Source: Gaiellasilicea sp963794385 | GTDB lineage: Bacteria > Actinomycetota > Thermoleophilia > Gaiellales > Gaiellaceae | Assembly (NCBI GenBank): GCA_963794385.1 | Contig: CAWCDT010000014.1 | Location: forward strand, 1-64,000 | Length of the DNA stretch: 64,000 nucleotides | Direction: 5' to 3' | Shown here: positions 8,062 through 19,968 of the stretch, piece after piece | Layout: the number at the start of each line of letters is the position of its first letter | Numbering within the stretch: the first letter of the stretch is position 1 | Program-made: the position numbers and the translations under genes | The notes under the pieces: model-generated | Database searches by the model: none | What the model was told of the DNA's origin: nothing | Seen by the model: the letters and a program-made list of their open reading frames with translations, nothing else

Positions 8062-8843
8062 GCGGGGAGTGTAGCCACCGTCCCGAACAGTCCTGGATCG
8101 TTCGTGATGATTGCATCGACACCTGCCCGCTCGAGCCGTTCGAGCTCGGCGCTGTCGTCGACCGTCCAGGCCCAGACGGCGACGCCCGTGCGGTGCGCGC
8201 GCTCGACTGCCGCGGCCGATACCACCGCATGCTGAAGCATCAACGCGGCCGCGCCGGCGCGATCGATCAAAGCCGGGATTCGCGCCACGATCGCCTGACG
8301 GAGAGCCAGCGTGCCGACGCGGATCGCGGGCCGGAGCGCGCGCCGGCGGGAGACGCCGTAGCGGTCCTCGGGGTACGTGAAGCCGATGCGGACGTGCGGA
8401 GCCGCGGCGCGCACGTCGGCCAAGCTCTGGTAGTGGAACGAGCTGACCACCGCGCGGTCGGCGAGGCCGTGCCGCACGAGCGCGTGCGCCACCTCGTCCA
8501 GACGGATCGTGAGCTTCAGATCGACGTGGACTGCGACCTGCTGCCCGGCGAGGAAGCCGAGGGCCTCGTCGAGCGTCGGCAGCTCGGGCGCCAGCTCGCG
8601 AAGCTCGGCAAGCGAGCGGTCGCGCACGGTGCCGGCAGCGGCACCGTGGCTGACCTCCGCGAGGTCGTTCGAGTGCGCGATCACGAGCGGGCCGCCGACC
8701 AGGTCGAGCACGTCAAACTCGATCGCGTCGACACCGAGCGCAAGCGCGGCCTCGAACGAGCGGAGCGTGTTCTCCGGCGCGAGCGCCGCCGCCCCGCGGT
8801 GGCCGACGCGGATCAGCGGGCCGTCCTCGCGCAGCAGTCTCAC
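8058..8843 (-). CDS. Glycerophosphodiester phosphodiesterase family protein
   Basis: About 261 residues with the GDPD core: RVGHRGAAALAPENT (catalytic HRG and metal-binding Asn/Thr segment), AIEFDVLDLVGG, AHSNDLAEV, HVDLKL and the late AVWAWTVDD and IITNDPGLF motifs. These enzymes hydrolyse glycerophosphodiesters to glycerol 3-phosphate and an alcohol. There is no signal peptide, so it probably acts in the cytoplasm. GTG 8843 overlaps the upstream gene stop by four bases. Confidence 0.85.
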   Translation of the reverse strand: MRLLREDGPLIRVGHRGAAALAPENTLRSFEAALALGVDAIEFDVLDLVGGPLVIAHSNDLAEVSHGAAAGTVRDRSLAELRELAPELPTLDEALGFLAGQQVAVHVDLKLTIRLDEVAHALVRHGLADRAVVSSFHYQSLADVRAAAPHVRIGFTYPEDRYGVSRRRALRPAIRVGTLALRQAIVARIPALIDRAGAAALMLQHAVVSAAAVERAHRTGVAVWAWTVDDSAELERLERAGVDAIITNDPGLFGTVATLPA

Positions 8844-10360
8844 GGTTTCGTTGGCAGGAAGTCCTCGTCGAGCTCGCCGCCCCGGGCCGCGTACTCGACG
8901 ATCATCCGGTCGGTCACCCACTCGACGGGAGCGCGGTCGTCCGTCCACGGCCGCTCTGCCTTCTCGGTCACGGGAAGGACCTGACGCACGAGCAGCTGCA
9001 CCAGCGGACGCAGGTCCACGGGAACCTCATCGAGCTCGACGCGCGTGACGTCTCCCGGCTCGTCGAACGCGAGCAGGATCTGGTTGAACTTGAGCGCCGG
9101 CCACACGGCGACCGAGTCGAACTCGTGCGTCAGCGTCCCCGCGATCCCGTCGAGCAGGCTGTCGTTGTCCGGGACGGTGGCGACGTTGAGGGCGAGGATC
9201 CCGCCCGGCTCGAGCCGCTCGCGCGCCAGCCGGAAGAACTCCCGCGTGGCCAGGTAGAAGGGCACGTACGGTTGGTGGTAGGCGTCGACGACGATCAGGT
9301 CGTAGCGCTCGTCGGTGCGCCGCAGGAAGGGCCGCGCATCCGCGTCATGGACGGTCAGCCGCGGGTTGTCCTCCAGCCCGAACCACTCCCTCCCGACCCG
9401 GCTGACCGCCGGGTCGAGCTCGACCCCGTCGACGCGAGCCTCCGGGTAGTAGACGCCGAGCGCCCGCGCGGTCGTCCCGGCGGCGTTGCCGAGGATGGCA
9501 ACCGAGCGGAGCGGCCGGTCGAGCAGAGGCGGAAGCGCGAGGAACGTATCCCAGACGCCGCCGGTGAGCACCGTGTCCTCGCGCCAGACGGAGTGCGTGG
9601 CCACTCCCTCGTTCAGCCGCAGCAGCCGGCGGCCGTCCGGCTTCTCCACCACCTGGATGAACTGGTAGAGCGAGTCCTCCTCGTGCAGGAGACCCGGTTC
9701 CGCCTTGACCGCACCGGGCGGGACGACGATGAGCGCGCCCAGAGCCGCGGCGAGGATCAGGGCCCGCGGGCCGAGGAGGAACGAGGCCGAGATCGCGAGC
9801 AGGGCGGCCGTGACGAGCAGCGTCCGCTGCGTGCCGATGAGAGGGATGGCGATCAGCGCAGGCACGAAGGTGCCGAGGAGCGAGCCTGTGGTCGAGAGGG
9901 CGTAGAAGCGCCCCGCGACGGCGCCGGAGGTGGCGACGTCGGTGATCGCCAGCCGGATCGCGAACGGAGACACCGTTCCGAGCGCGACGACGGCGGGCGC
10001 GAACAGCAGCAGGACGGCGAAGAACGAGCCGATCACGGCTCCGGCCGACGCGTCGTCGAGGTTCCCGACCGCCGCATCCAGGAAAGGGCGCGCGATGAAC
10101 GGCGTGATCGCGACCCAGATCGCAGCGCCGAGGACGATCAGGCCGAGCAGCCGCGGCTCCGGGCGGCGATCGGCGATCCGTCCTCCGAGCCAGTAGCCGA
10201 ACGCGAGCCCGGCCAGGACGATGCCGATCAGGTTCGCCCACACGATCGTCGACGAGCCGAAGTACGGTGCGAGCAGGCGCGACGCCGCGATCTCGGTCGC
10301 GAGCGAGCCGATCCCGGCGCCGAACACGAGCGCCGCAAGCCCCCGGTGCGAGACTTTCAC
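8840..10360 (-). CDS. Membrane-fused spermidine synthase-like protein
   Basis: 506 residues from GTG 10360, which overlaps the PP2C stop as GTGA; the open frame continues upstream but is arginine-rich shadow. The first half is multi-helix membrane (GLAALVFGAGIGSLATEIAA onward, around nine helices). The second half is a Rossmann methyltransferase-like spermidine synthase domain with AILGNAAGTTARAL, GVELDPAVS and DLIVVDAYHQPYVPFYLATR. The architecture is known as fused MFS/spermidine synthase, but aminopropyl transfer has rarely been shown for such proteins and no decarboxylase partner lies nearby. Confidence 0.8.
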   Translation of the reverse strand: MKVSHRGLAALVFGAGIGSLATEIAASRLLAPYFGSSTIVWANLIGIVLAGLAFGYWLGGRIADRRPEPRLLGLIVLGAAIWVAITPFIARPFLDAAVGNLDDASAGAVIGSFFAVLLLFAPAVVALGTVSPFAIRLAITDVATSGAVAGRFYALSTTGSLLGTFVPALIAIPLIGTQRTLLVTAALLAISASFLLGPRALILAAALGALIVVPPGAVKAEPGLLHEEDSLYQFIQVVEKPDGRRLLRLNEGVATHSVWREDTVLTGGVWDTFLALPPLLDRPLRSVAILGNAAGTTARALGVYYPEARVDGVELDPAVSRVGREWFGLEDNPRLTVHDADARPFLRRTDERYDLIVVDAYHQPYVPFYLATREFFRLARERLEPGGILALNVATVPDNDSLLDGIAGTLTHEFDSVAVWPALKFNQILLAFDEPGDVTRVELDEVPVDLRPLVQLLVRQVLPVTEKAERPWTDDRAPVEWVTDRMIVEYAARGGELDEDFLPTKP

Positions 10361-13028
10361 TGCTGCGGCTCGGATCGCTTGATCACGACCACGGCGAAGT
10401 CGTCCTTGAGCTCGCCGTCGTCCGCCCACCGGCGGCAGGCTCCAAGCGCTGCGGTCGCGATCGCCCGTGCCGGCATCAAGCGGTGCTCGGCGAGCAACGC
10501 GTCGAGCCGGTCGACGCCGAACTGCTTCCCTCCGCGCCGTGCCTCGATGACGCCGTCCGTGTAGGCGACGACGATCGAGCCGGCCGGCAGCGCGGCGGTG
10601 ACGGTGTCGTACTGCTGCGGTGCGTCGATCCCGAGCGCCAGGCCGTGCGCCGAGATCGCCTCCACGGTCCCGTCCGGGAGGACGAGCCGCGGCGGCGGGT
10701 GGCCGGCGCTCGCGCATGCGACCTCGGCCTTCGCAGGGTCGAACACGAGCTCGACCATCGTGATGAACCGGCCCGGCGCAATCTCGGACGAGACGACGTC
10801 GTTCGCGGCGGCGAGGTACTCGCCCGGGTCGACGTGCTCCCGAGCGAGCGAGCGGAACACGTACTTCGCCATCGCCATGTCGGCGGCCGCGTCGACACCG
10901 TGACCGGTGACGTCCCCGAGCACGACGGCAAGCCTGCCGTCGTCAAGGGTCAGGTAGTCGTAGACGTCGCCGCCCACCTCCATCCGCGCAGCCGATTCGT
11001 AGACGTCGCCGAGCTCAAGGCCGGGCAGCTCGGGCGCCTCGCGAGGCAGAAGCGAGCGTTGCATCGTGTCGGCGAACGCCTTCTGCTGGCCGTAGAGGCG
11101 CGCGTTGTCGATCGCGAGCGCCGCCTGGCCGGCGATCGCGAGCGCCGTGTCCGCGACCTCGCCGCCGACGGGCCGGTCGGGGTGCAGCGAGACGATCGTC
11201 AGCGTCGCCAGCAGCTCGGCGGGGGTGGCGATCGGGATGATCGCGGCGCTCGATCCTTGGCGCAGGAACGGGACGAGCAGCGCCAGGGCCCCGCCCAGTT
11301 GTTCGGCTTGCTCCGCGTCGACGAGAAGCGGCTCGCTGCGTTCGAGCAGAGCGAGCAGCTCGCGGCGCGGCAGCGGTTGCGGGCGTGAGAGCAGCGCCCG
11401 CGCCGCCTCGTCCACGTGTTCGTCGTTCACCGCGATCGCGCGCGCGGTCAGCTCGAGGCCGCGCTCGTCCGGCACACGGATCACGGCGGCGTCCACTCCG
11501 AGCAGCTTCACGATCGACGAGGCGAGCACGTCCAGTGTGTTCTGCAGCGAGAGGCTGTGGGCGAAGGCGCGCGAGATGTCGTGCTGCGCGTCCAGATGCC
11601 GTCGACTTTTCTTTCTCGGCGTCGAGCGCCGCCCTGAGCCTGCGGTCGCGGGCCGCGACCTCCTCGTGCAGCCGTGCGTTCTGGACGGCGACGGCGATCT
11701 GCGCGGCGAGCGCGGCGAGCAGCGCCGGCTCGCCCGAACGGAGAGGACGCGGCTGCGACGGGTAGGCGGCCACGAGCCCGATCGGATCGTCGGCTGCGAC
11801 GAGCGCCACCGCCAGCGCGCCGTCGATGCCGGACTCGGCAGGCCTGTGCGCGCACGGGCACGAAGCGGTCGTCGGCGGCCACCTGCTCGATCTCGACAAC
11901 CCCCTGCCGAGAGCCGAGCGCCGCACCGAGCAGCGCCTCGGCGACGGCCTCGTGTGGGCCGTCGACCCCCCGGCTCGCACCGACCACGAACCGCCCGTCG
12001 TCGCGCAGGTATACGGCAACGCGATCGACGTCGAGGAGCTCGGCCACCCGGTCGACGGCCGTGTCGAGGGTGTGCACAAGGGACAAGCGAGAGATGGCTT
12101 CGCCGATCACGGCGAGCAGGGCACGGGAACGCTCCAGCTCGGCGCCAGCCTCCCGCGCGAGCCGGGCTGAGCGAAGAGCATGTGCGGCCCGGACGGCGAA
12201 GCTTGCGAGCCGGTCGAGGCCGGCCCGGTCCGGCCCCCGGCCGGGAGCAAAGCGAAGCTGTAACGCACCGAGCGCCGGCTGCCCCAGCTGCACGGTCACC
12301 GTCTCCCCCACCCGGCGATCGCCGTGGACCGCGACCGTGCGCGGCTCGTCGACGATCGCCCGGGCGGCGCGCGCCATCCCCTCGTCAGGCTCGACCGGGC
12401 CGTGCACGCCGTCGAGCTCGAGCTCGCCGTCGCGCCGACGCCAGACGACGGCGCTCTCGGCCCCGGCCGCGGCGGCGGCCAGGCGGGCGACACGCGCCGA
12501 CGCGCCCTCGTCGTCGACGGCGGCTGCGAGCGCGTCCCCGACGAGATCGAGCGGCACCGCAGCTTCGCCGCTCGCGCCCGCGTGGTCCTCGCAGATGCGC
12601 GTGGCGAGACCGGCTAGATCGGCCGCGAGCACGGCCACCTGCGTCGCGTCGCGGTCGAAGGGCGGTCCGCCGCGAACGAGCTCGAGCACCCCTCCCCCGG
12701 CGACTCCGTCGATGTGGACCGATATGCAATCGGGCTCGCCCTCGAGGCGAGCCCGCGACAGCTCCCGTGCGGTCTTCATCGAGTCGGCACGCGCTCCCTC
12801 CAGCTCCGCCACATGTGCGCCGGACGTCGCCTGCACCGCGCGCGCGACAAGCGTGCCGTCACGTTCCGGAAGCCAGACGGCTGCGAGGTCCGCGCCGGTC
12901 CCCTGCGCGGCCGCGTCGACGAGCTCGGCGAGGATCGGATCGAGGGACGCGCCGTCGGCGAGCGAACGGCCCGCCCTGGAGAGGGCTACGAGCGCCTCCG
13001 AGATGTCGGCGCGGTTCTCGATGGCCAC
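10357..13028 (-). CDS. GAF-domain PP2C/SpoIIE-type phosphatase with two apparent frameshifts
   Basis: Three collinear frames make one protein. From GTG 13028 (RBS AAGGAG just upstream) come N-terminal GAF-like domains up to RFVPVRAQ near 11850; the next frame carries ESGIDGALAVALVAADDPIG to DAEKEK near 11612; the last carries a further GAF domain and the PP2C/SpoIIE domain (GGDVYDYLTL, GDVTGHGVDAA, ASAGHPPP, YTDGVIEA, DDFAVVVI). Each junction needs one base change, in a GG pair and an A4 run. If intact it is about 890 residues, a metal-dependent Ser/Thr phosphatase of stress-signalling type with multiple sensory domains. It could be a pseudogene, but the pattern matches indels elsewhere here. 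Confidence 0.75.
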
Positions 13029-13040
13029 CGAGTGCTCCTT

Positions 13041-13277
13041 CTAGAGCCCGAAGAGCCGCTCGACCTCGCGCCAGATCGTCAGTGTGAGCAGCACGCTGAC
13101 GGCGATCAGGGCCAGGAGGACGAGCCAGAACCGCAGAGCCGCACGACGGCGCGCCCGGGAGCGCTCGATTCGCGCTCTGCGCCGGGCCCGCTCCTGCAAG
13201 TAGGCACGGTCGATCGCCACTGGATCGAAGGGGGGCGCCTCGTCGCCTGCCGGAGAGCGCGTTGCAGGCTCGGCCAT
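13041..13277 (-). CDS. Small single-pass membrane protein of unknown function
   Basis: A 78-residue protein starting at ATG 13277 (MAEPATRSPAGDE). A soluble, basic N-terminal half (RARRRARIERSRARRR) is followed by one transmembrane helix (WLVLLALIAVSVLLTLTIW) and a short tail. The positive stretch before the helix predicts a cytoplasmic N-terminus. The stop is 12 bases before the phosphatase start. Function unknown. Confidence 0.55.
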   Translation of the reverse strand: MAEPATRSPAGDEAPPFDPVAIDRAYLQERARRRARIERSRARRRAALRFWLVLLALIAVSVLLTLTIWREVERLFGL

Positions 13278-13347
13278 GCGCGGAAGTGTAGTCCCGCCGA
13301 TCGTCCCAGCGTGGCTTCCAGCCGATGCTTTGCTCATACTTCGCCCC

Positions 13348-13824
13348 GTGGAAGCGCCGGAGCCGAGGACCGAAACCGGGTACGAGCCTGCGGAAGACCC
13401 GCGCGCGCTCCGCCGCGGAAGTCAGTCGATCTGGGGTCTCGGCGAGCGCGCCACGTGGGTAGCGGGTCTCGTGCTCGCCATCTCCGCGCTCACTGGCTGG
13501 TACTCCGGCTCGGGCGAGGGAGTCAACGTCAGCGTGATCGGGTGGAACACGGGCGTGCTCGGCAAGCTGGTGCTCTTCATCGGCCTCGCCGCGATCCTCG
13601 TGGTCGCCCTCCGCCAATGGGGCCTCGAGCTGCCCGCCGCAGTGCCCGAGAGCCTGCTCGTGATCGCGCTGGGCGCGCTGTCGACGATCTTCGTCCTCGT
13701 CCGGACGATCTCCATCCCGGACGAGTTCTTCTTCGCCGGACGCGGGATCGGGCTCTGGATCAGCCTTGCCGCATCCCTGGCGCTGATCGCTGCAGGGCTT
13801 CTGCAAGCGTCCGAAGAGCTATAG
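13348..13824 (+). CDS. Four-helix membrane protein of unknown function
   Basis: About 158 residues from GTG 13348 (VEAPEPRTETGYEP). A charged N-terminal tail of about 40 residues precedes four hydrophobic segments (ATWVAGLVLAISALTGW; LGKLVLFIGLAAILVVAL; ESLLVIALGALSTIFVLV; GIGLWISLAASLALIAAG). It is divergent from the small membrane protein gene, with about 70 bases between the starts that must hold both promoters. Its 3' end overlaps the convergent PAP2 gene by 65 bases. Function unknown. Confidence 0.65.
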   Translation: MEAPEPRTETGYEPAEDPRALRRGSQSIWGLGERATWVAGLVLAISALTGWYSGSGEGVNVSVIGWNTGVLGKLVLFIGLAAILVVALRQWGLELPAAVPESLLVIALGALSTIFVLVRTISIPDEFFFAGRGIGLWISLAASLALIAAGLLQASEEL

Positions 13825-14245
13825 CGATCGCTATCCCGAGCACGGCGCCCGCGAGCACGTCGAGCGGGAAGTGGACGCCGACGTAGACGCGCGAGAACGA
13901 GATCAACACGGCGAGCGTGTAGAGCGGCACGGCGAGCCGAGGCACGGCGAGCGCGAGCACGGTCGCGCAGGCGAAGCTCACTGTCGCGTGCCCTGACGGG
14001 AACGAGTACGTGGCGGGCGTTTCGACGAGCGACTCGGGAAGCGGATCGGCGACAGGCGGCCGGTCGCGCTCGAACCACCTCTTCAGCGCCGCCGAGCAGC
14101 TCTCCGCCAGCAGAATCGCAGCGCCGACGCGCGTCCAGAGCCACGGTCTGCTCCACGAGAAGCCTGAGATACCGACCGCGATCGCGAGCCACACGAACCC
14201 GTAGGCGCCGGCGTAGGAGAGGGCGGCGAAGAGCGGGTCGAGCAC
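13760..14245 (-). CDS. PAP2-family phosphatase
   Basis: The three PAP2 phosphatase signatures are present in order: KRWFERDRPP, FPSGHAT and SRVYVGVHFPLD, so the His/His/Asp acid-phosphatase centre is intact, between transmembrane helices. Substrates are usually undecaprenyl or phosphatidic acid phosphates. The first canonical start is GTG 14245, but family-like residues (LGELDRSVRDLVVDHRVG) continue upstream in frame to about 14290 with no ATG, GTG or TTG. The real start may therefore be further upstream, through a CTG or a one-base error near GTG 14307. The 3' end overlaps the convergent gene. Confidence 0.8.
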   Translation of the reverse strand: MLDPLFAALSYAGAYGFVWLAIAVGISGFSWSRPWLWTRVGAAILLAESCSAALKRWFERDRPPVADPLPESLVETPATYSFPSGHATVSFACATVLALAVPRLAVPLYTLAVLISFSRVYVGVHFPLDVLAGAVLGIAIAIALRTLAEALQRSAPGMRQG

Positions 14246-14322
14246 CCCGACCCGATGGTCGACGACCAGATCCCGGACCGATCGGTCGAGCTCGCCCAGC
14301 GGCTCACACCGCGCCGGTCACG

Positions 14323-14925
14323 TTAGAGCGGTAGCTGTTGCTTCGTCGACTCGATCAGGGAGCGCGGGTCGAACGGCTTGCCGATGAAGCCCTGCGCCCC
14401 GCGCGACGCCGCATCGCCGGCCGAGCCTTCGTCGACCTGGCCCGAGAACATGATCACCGGGATCGCGCCGACGCCCGTGTGCTCCTGGATCCGCCGGAGC
14501 GTCTCCCAGCCGTCGACCTGCGGCATCATCACGTCGAGCAGGATCAGGTCGGGGGACTGCTCGCCGAGTACGCTGAGCGCCTCTTCGCCGCTGCCGGCCT
14601 CGCGGACGACGTACCCCTCGGCCTCGAGGTTCACCCGCACGTACTCACGGAGCCGCTCGTCGTCGTCGACGACCAGGATGAGCGGCCCGCCCCCGGTCCC
14701 GACACCTCCTGCGGCGCTCGTCGGGCCGGAGCGGTCGAGGAACCGATCGAGGTCGGCACGGCGGTACCGGCGATGACCGCCGGGGGTGTAGAACGCCGAG
14801 ACACGGCCCAGGTCGGACCACTTGCGCATCGTGCTCTGTGCGACACCGATGTACTTCGCCGCTTGTCCGAGCGTGAGCCACTCGGGCGGGGCCGAACTCA
14901 CGCGCCTATCGCCCTCGAAGGCCAT
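14323..14925 (-). CDS. MerR-like HTH fused to a C-terminal receiver domain
   Basis: 200 residues in an order opposite to most response regulators. Residues about 15-65 form a MerR/excisionase-type winged helix (LTLGQAAKYIGVAQSTMRKW, then TPGGHRRYRRADLDRFL). A glycine linker (AAGGVGTGGG) leads to a full receiver domain with acidic residues in ILVVDDDERLREYV, phospho-acceptor Asp in LILLDVMMPQVDGWE, Ser/Thr region IPVIMFSGQ and Lys in GFIGKPFDP. It should bind DNA under phosphorylation control; no cognate kinase is adjacent. An internal GTG (VSSAPPEW) is an alternative start. Confidence 0.85.
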   Translation of the reverse strand: MAFEGDRRVSSAPPEWLTLGQAAKYIGVAQSTMRKWSDLGRVSAFYTPGGHRRYRRADLDRFLDRSGPTSAAGGVGTGGGPLILVVDDDERLREYVRVNLEAEGYVVREAGSGEEALSVLGEQSPDLILLDVMMPQVDGWETLRRIQEHTGVGAIPVIMFSGQVDEGSAGDAASRGAQGFIGKPFDPRSLIESTKQQLPL

Positions 14926-14977
14926 CCGGGCATGAATCTATCCAAACCTGCACGTACCTGGGGACTCGAACTGACGC

Positions 14978-15205
14978 TCAGCCTGCCGTCACCGTCACCG
15001 TGACCGTGCGCGCGGCAGGCGGCAACGGCTGCGGCTCGAGCGTGCGGACGTTCGTCTGCGTGCCGCCGGGCGACGGCCCGTCCTCGAGCGCCCGGCCGAG
15101 CGAGACCCCGAGCAGAAGCGCGAGCAGGAGCCCCGCGACCGTGAGCGCGGGCCGCAGCCACGGCGTGCGGCGGGCTCGTCGGGGACGTCGGGGCGGCCCA
15201 TTCAC
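14978..15205 (-). CDS. Small membrane-anchored protein
   Basis: 75 residues from GTG 15205, which overlaps the stop of the upstream ORF as GTGA. A basic N-terminus (PPRRPRRARRTPWLRP) precedes one hydrophobic helix (ALTVAGLLLALLLGVSLG) and an extracytoplasmic Thr/Pro tail ending TVTVTVTAG. Topology suggests N-in, C-out. No function is assignable; the coupling to the next gene suggests a conserved pair. Confidence 0.55.
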   Translation of the reverse strand: MNGPPRRPRRARRTPWLRPALTVAGLLLALLLGVSLGRALEDGPSPGGTQTNVRTLEPQPLPPAARTVTVTVTAG

Positions 15206-15525
15206 GGTCGGTAGTCCTGCGCGCCGAGCGAGTAGAGGTGGAAGGCAGCCGCCTCCACGAGCGAGTGGGTGCGCGGCCAGCCCGGCGCCGGCGCGCGCTC
15301 CGCCACTGCGTCTCGGCTCCACTGCTCGGCGGCGGCGTACGTCCCGGCGAGCTCCCGCAGCGTGAACGTGCCGCCGAGACGGCGGCGGAGCTCTGCGAGG
15401 ACGGCCTCGACCTGCGCGTGCAGGCGCTCACCCGAAGGCGACTCCCGGGCCTGCTCGAGCAGGCGTCGGTATCCCTCCTCCCAGTCGCGTCGTGCGCTCT
15501 CGACCTCGGCCTCGGAAACCTGCAC
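15202..15525 (-). CDS. Uncharacterised helical protein
   Basis: About 107 residues from GTG 15525 (VQVSEAEVESARRDWEEGYRR). It is predicted largely helical, with charged amphipathic stretches and a C-terminal HSLVEAAAFHLYSLGAQDYRP. The frame upstream of this start overlaps DUF501 and has no family character. It sits between DUF501 and a small membrane protein on one strand. I do not recognise the family. Confidence 0.55.
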   Translation of the reverse strand: MQVSEAEVESARRDWEEGYRRLLEQARESPSGERLHAQVEAVLAELRRRLGGTFTLRELAGTYAAAEQWSRDAVAERAPAPGWPRTHSLVEAAAFHLYSLGAQDYRP

Positions 15526-15535
15526 CGCGCCGATC

Positions 15536-16039
15536 CTAGAGGTCGGTGCAGCAGCGTTGTGGCGGCCAGAGCGGGTCGAGCTCGGCGAGCACGCGCTCGC
15601 CGACCAGGTACCCAGGGCGAGCGAGCGCGTACGCGGCGTGGGCGTGCAGGCACTTGAGCCGGCGGGGGTTGGCGCTGCCGCCGATCCCAAGGCCGAGCGA
15701 AGAGCCGTCGTCGCGCCCCGTCCTCCCGGCGGCGAGCTCTCGTCGGATGCGTCGTTGCTCCTCGGTCGCGCGCTCGAGTTCGGCAGCGAGCTCGGGGTCG
15801 CGCTCGACCTCGCCGCTCCAGCGCTCTACCCCGCCGGCGGCCTCGAGCCGAGAGACCGCCGCCACGAGCTGAGGGCAGGTGAGGTAGTACGTGGTCGGGA
15901 ACGGATCGCCGGCGTCGTCGTAGGGCGACTGCTCGGTCACCGCGGGCGCGCCGAACGGGCAGCGGCCGACGACGCGGAGGAAGGCCCGCGGCCGTCGGCC
16001 GAGCTGACGCTCGACGAGCGCGCGATCATTCATCCCCAC
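15536..16039 (-). CDS. DUF501 family protein
   Basis: About 165 residues, recognisable as DUF501 by LGRRPRAFLRVVGRCPFG, FPTTYYLTCPQLVAAVSRLE and the C-terminal LKCLHAHAAYALARPGY. Cys and His in CPFG, LTCP and LKCLHAH are conserved candidates for a metal or redox role, but the function is unknown. In actinobacteria this gene regularly follows eno and the DivIC/FtsB gene, exactly as here. Starts at GTG 16039 or ATG 16033 are both possible. Confidence 0.85.
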   Translation of the reverse strand: MGMNDRALVERQLGRRPRAFLRVVGRCPFGAPAVTEQSPYDDAGDPFPTTYYLTCPQLVAAVSRLEAAGGVERWSGEVERDPELAAELERATEEQRRIRRELAAGRTGRDDGSSLGLGIGGSANPRRLKCLHAHAAYALARPGYLVGERVLAELDPLWPPQRCCTDL

Positions 16040-16058
16040 CGATCGTAACGCTGAGTTC

Positions 16059-16427
16059 TTAAGGACTCGTCGCCCGACGCCATTCGCGGACGCCCTTGAC
16101 GATGAAGAGCCGTTCGCCCGGGCGGACGAGGCTCATCCGCCGCGCCTCACGTGCGAGCGCGGCGACCGTCGTCGACTCGGCCATGCGTTCCTCGAGCCGG
16201 CTCTTCTCCGCGCGCAGCTGGCGCACCTCGTTCTCGCGCTCGCGGAGCGACGATCGCGTCTCGATGTAGCTCGAGACCGGCTGGTAGTACAGGAAGGCCA
16301 CGAGAGCGGCGGCTCCGAGCACGCACCAGCGCAGGAGCACCGCCGACCGCTTCGAGCGGGCGCGCCTTCTCGTCGCACGAGTGCGCTGCTTCGCCGGGCG
16401 GAACAGTGAGCGGGCTCGACCGGCCAC
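16059..16427 (-). CDS. Septum formation initiator FtsB/DivIC-type
   Basis: 122 residues: a basic cytoplasmic N-terminus (QRTRATRRRARSKRS), one transmembrane helix (LLRWCVLGAAALVAFLYY), a coiled coil (SSLRERENEVRQLRAEKSRLEERM split by heptads) and a short conserved tail (SLVRPGERLFIV). This is the layout of FtsB/DivIC, which bridges FtsL and FtsQ/DivIB at the division septum. Genetic context next to enolase is the standard actinobacterial one. GTG 16427 is used. Confidence 0.85.
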   Translation of the reverse strand: MAGRARSLFRPAKQRTRATRRRARSKRSAVLLRWCVLGAAALVAFLYYQPVSSYIETRSSLRERENEVRQLRAEKSRLEERMAESTTVAALAREARRMSLVRPGERLFIVKGVREWRRATSP

Positions 16428-16469
16428 ACGGGAACTTTCCCCGGAGGTGGCTGCGTTCCTCTCGGACTT

Positions 16470-19162
<2,693 letters not shown>

Positions 19163-19166
<4 letters not shown>

Positions 19167-19930
19167 CGCAGCTGCTCCTTCGCCGCGTCGTAGTAGCGGT
19201 CCTGTTCCTCGAGCGTCAGCTCGCGCCAGCGCTCGCCGCTCGCTGCGGCGAGCTCCTCTGCCCGCTCGACCCGCGAGACGAAGCGGGCGTTCGTGTCACG
19301 CAGCGCGAGCTCGGGATCGACGTTCAGGCGTCGTGCCAGGTTGACCACGGTGAAGAGGAGATCGCCGACCTCGTCGGCGACGGCGCGGTCCGGTTCGGTC
19401 TCGGGGCTCGGCTCCCCCGCCCGCGCGACCTCGCGCTCGAGCTCGCCGAGCTCCTCGCGGACCTTCGCCAGCGGGCCCGCGAGGTCCGGCCAGTCGAAGC
19501 CGGCAGCGACCGCGCGGCGCTGCAGCTTGCGTGCCTGGAGCAGCGCCGGCAGCGTCTCCGGCACGTGGTGGAAGATGCCCTCGCGATCTTCCAGATCGCG
19601 CTTGACCTCCTCCCACCGCTCGCGCACACGTCCCGCGGTCTCCGCCTGGACGTCCCCAAAGACGTGCGGGTGCCGCCTGACCAATTTCCCATGGACGCCT
19701 CGAGCCACGTCCTCGAGCCCGCCATAGCCTTGCTCCTCCAGGAGCAAGGCCAGAAAGTAGACCTGGAAGAGCAGGTCGCCGAGCTCGTCGAGCAGCTTCG
19801 CGGGATCGTCGGCGCCGGCGGCGTCGGCGACCTCGTACGCCTCTTCGACCGTGTGCGGAACGATCGTCCGTGCCGTCTGCTCGCGATCCCAGGGGCAATC
19901 GCGGCGTAGCCGCCGCGTCAGCTCCTGCAG
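19163..19930 (-). CDS. mazG: MazG nucleoside triphosphate pyrophosphohydrolase (no canonical start)
   Basis: Two MazG-type helical units are visible: an N-terminal one (CPWDREQTARTIVPHTVEEAY, then DELGDLLFQVYF) and a C-terminal one (KVREELGELEREV, then DEVGDLLFTVVNLARRL). The EExxD-type metal motifs are intact, as in house-cleaning NTP pyrophosphatases. The first ATG/GTG/TTG is TTG 19747, which would delete the first catalytic unit. From there back to a TGA at 19979-19981 there is no canonical start, and a CTG at 19930 (before QELTRRLRRDCPWD) is the best candidate. The stop overlaps the enolase start as ATGA. Confidence 0.8.
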
Positions 19931-19968
19931 CTCTTCGAGCGCCTCTCGCCTAGAGGCAAGGCAACGAC

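Noticed and set aside
8840..10717. Longer N-terminus for the spermidine synthase-like protein
   Set aside because: The extra 119 residues are Arg-rich and overlap the phosphatase domain; GTG 10360 with a GTGA overlap is a better start.
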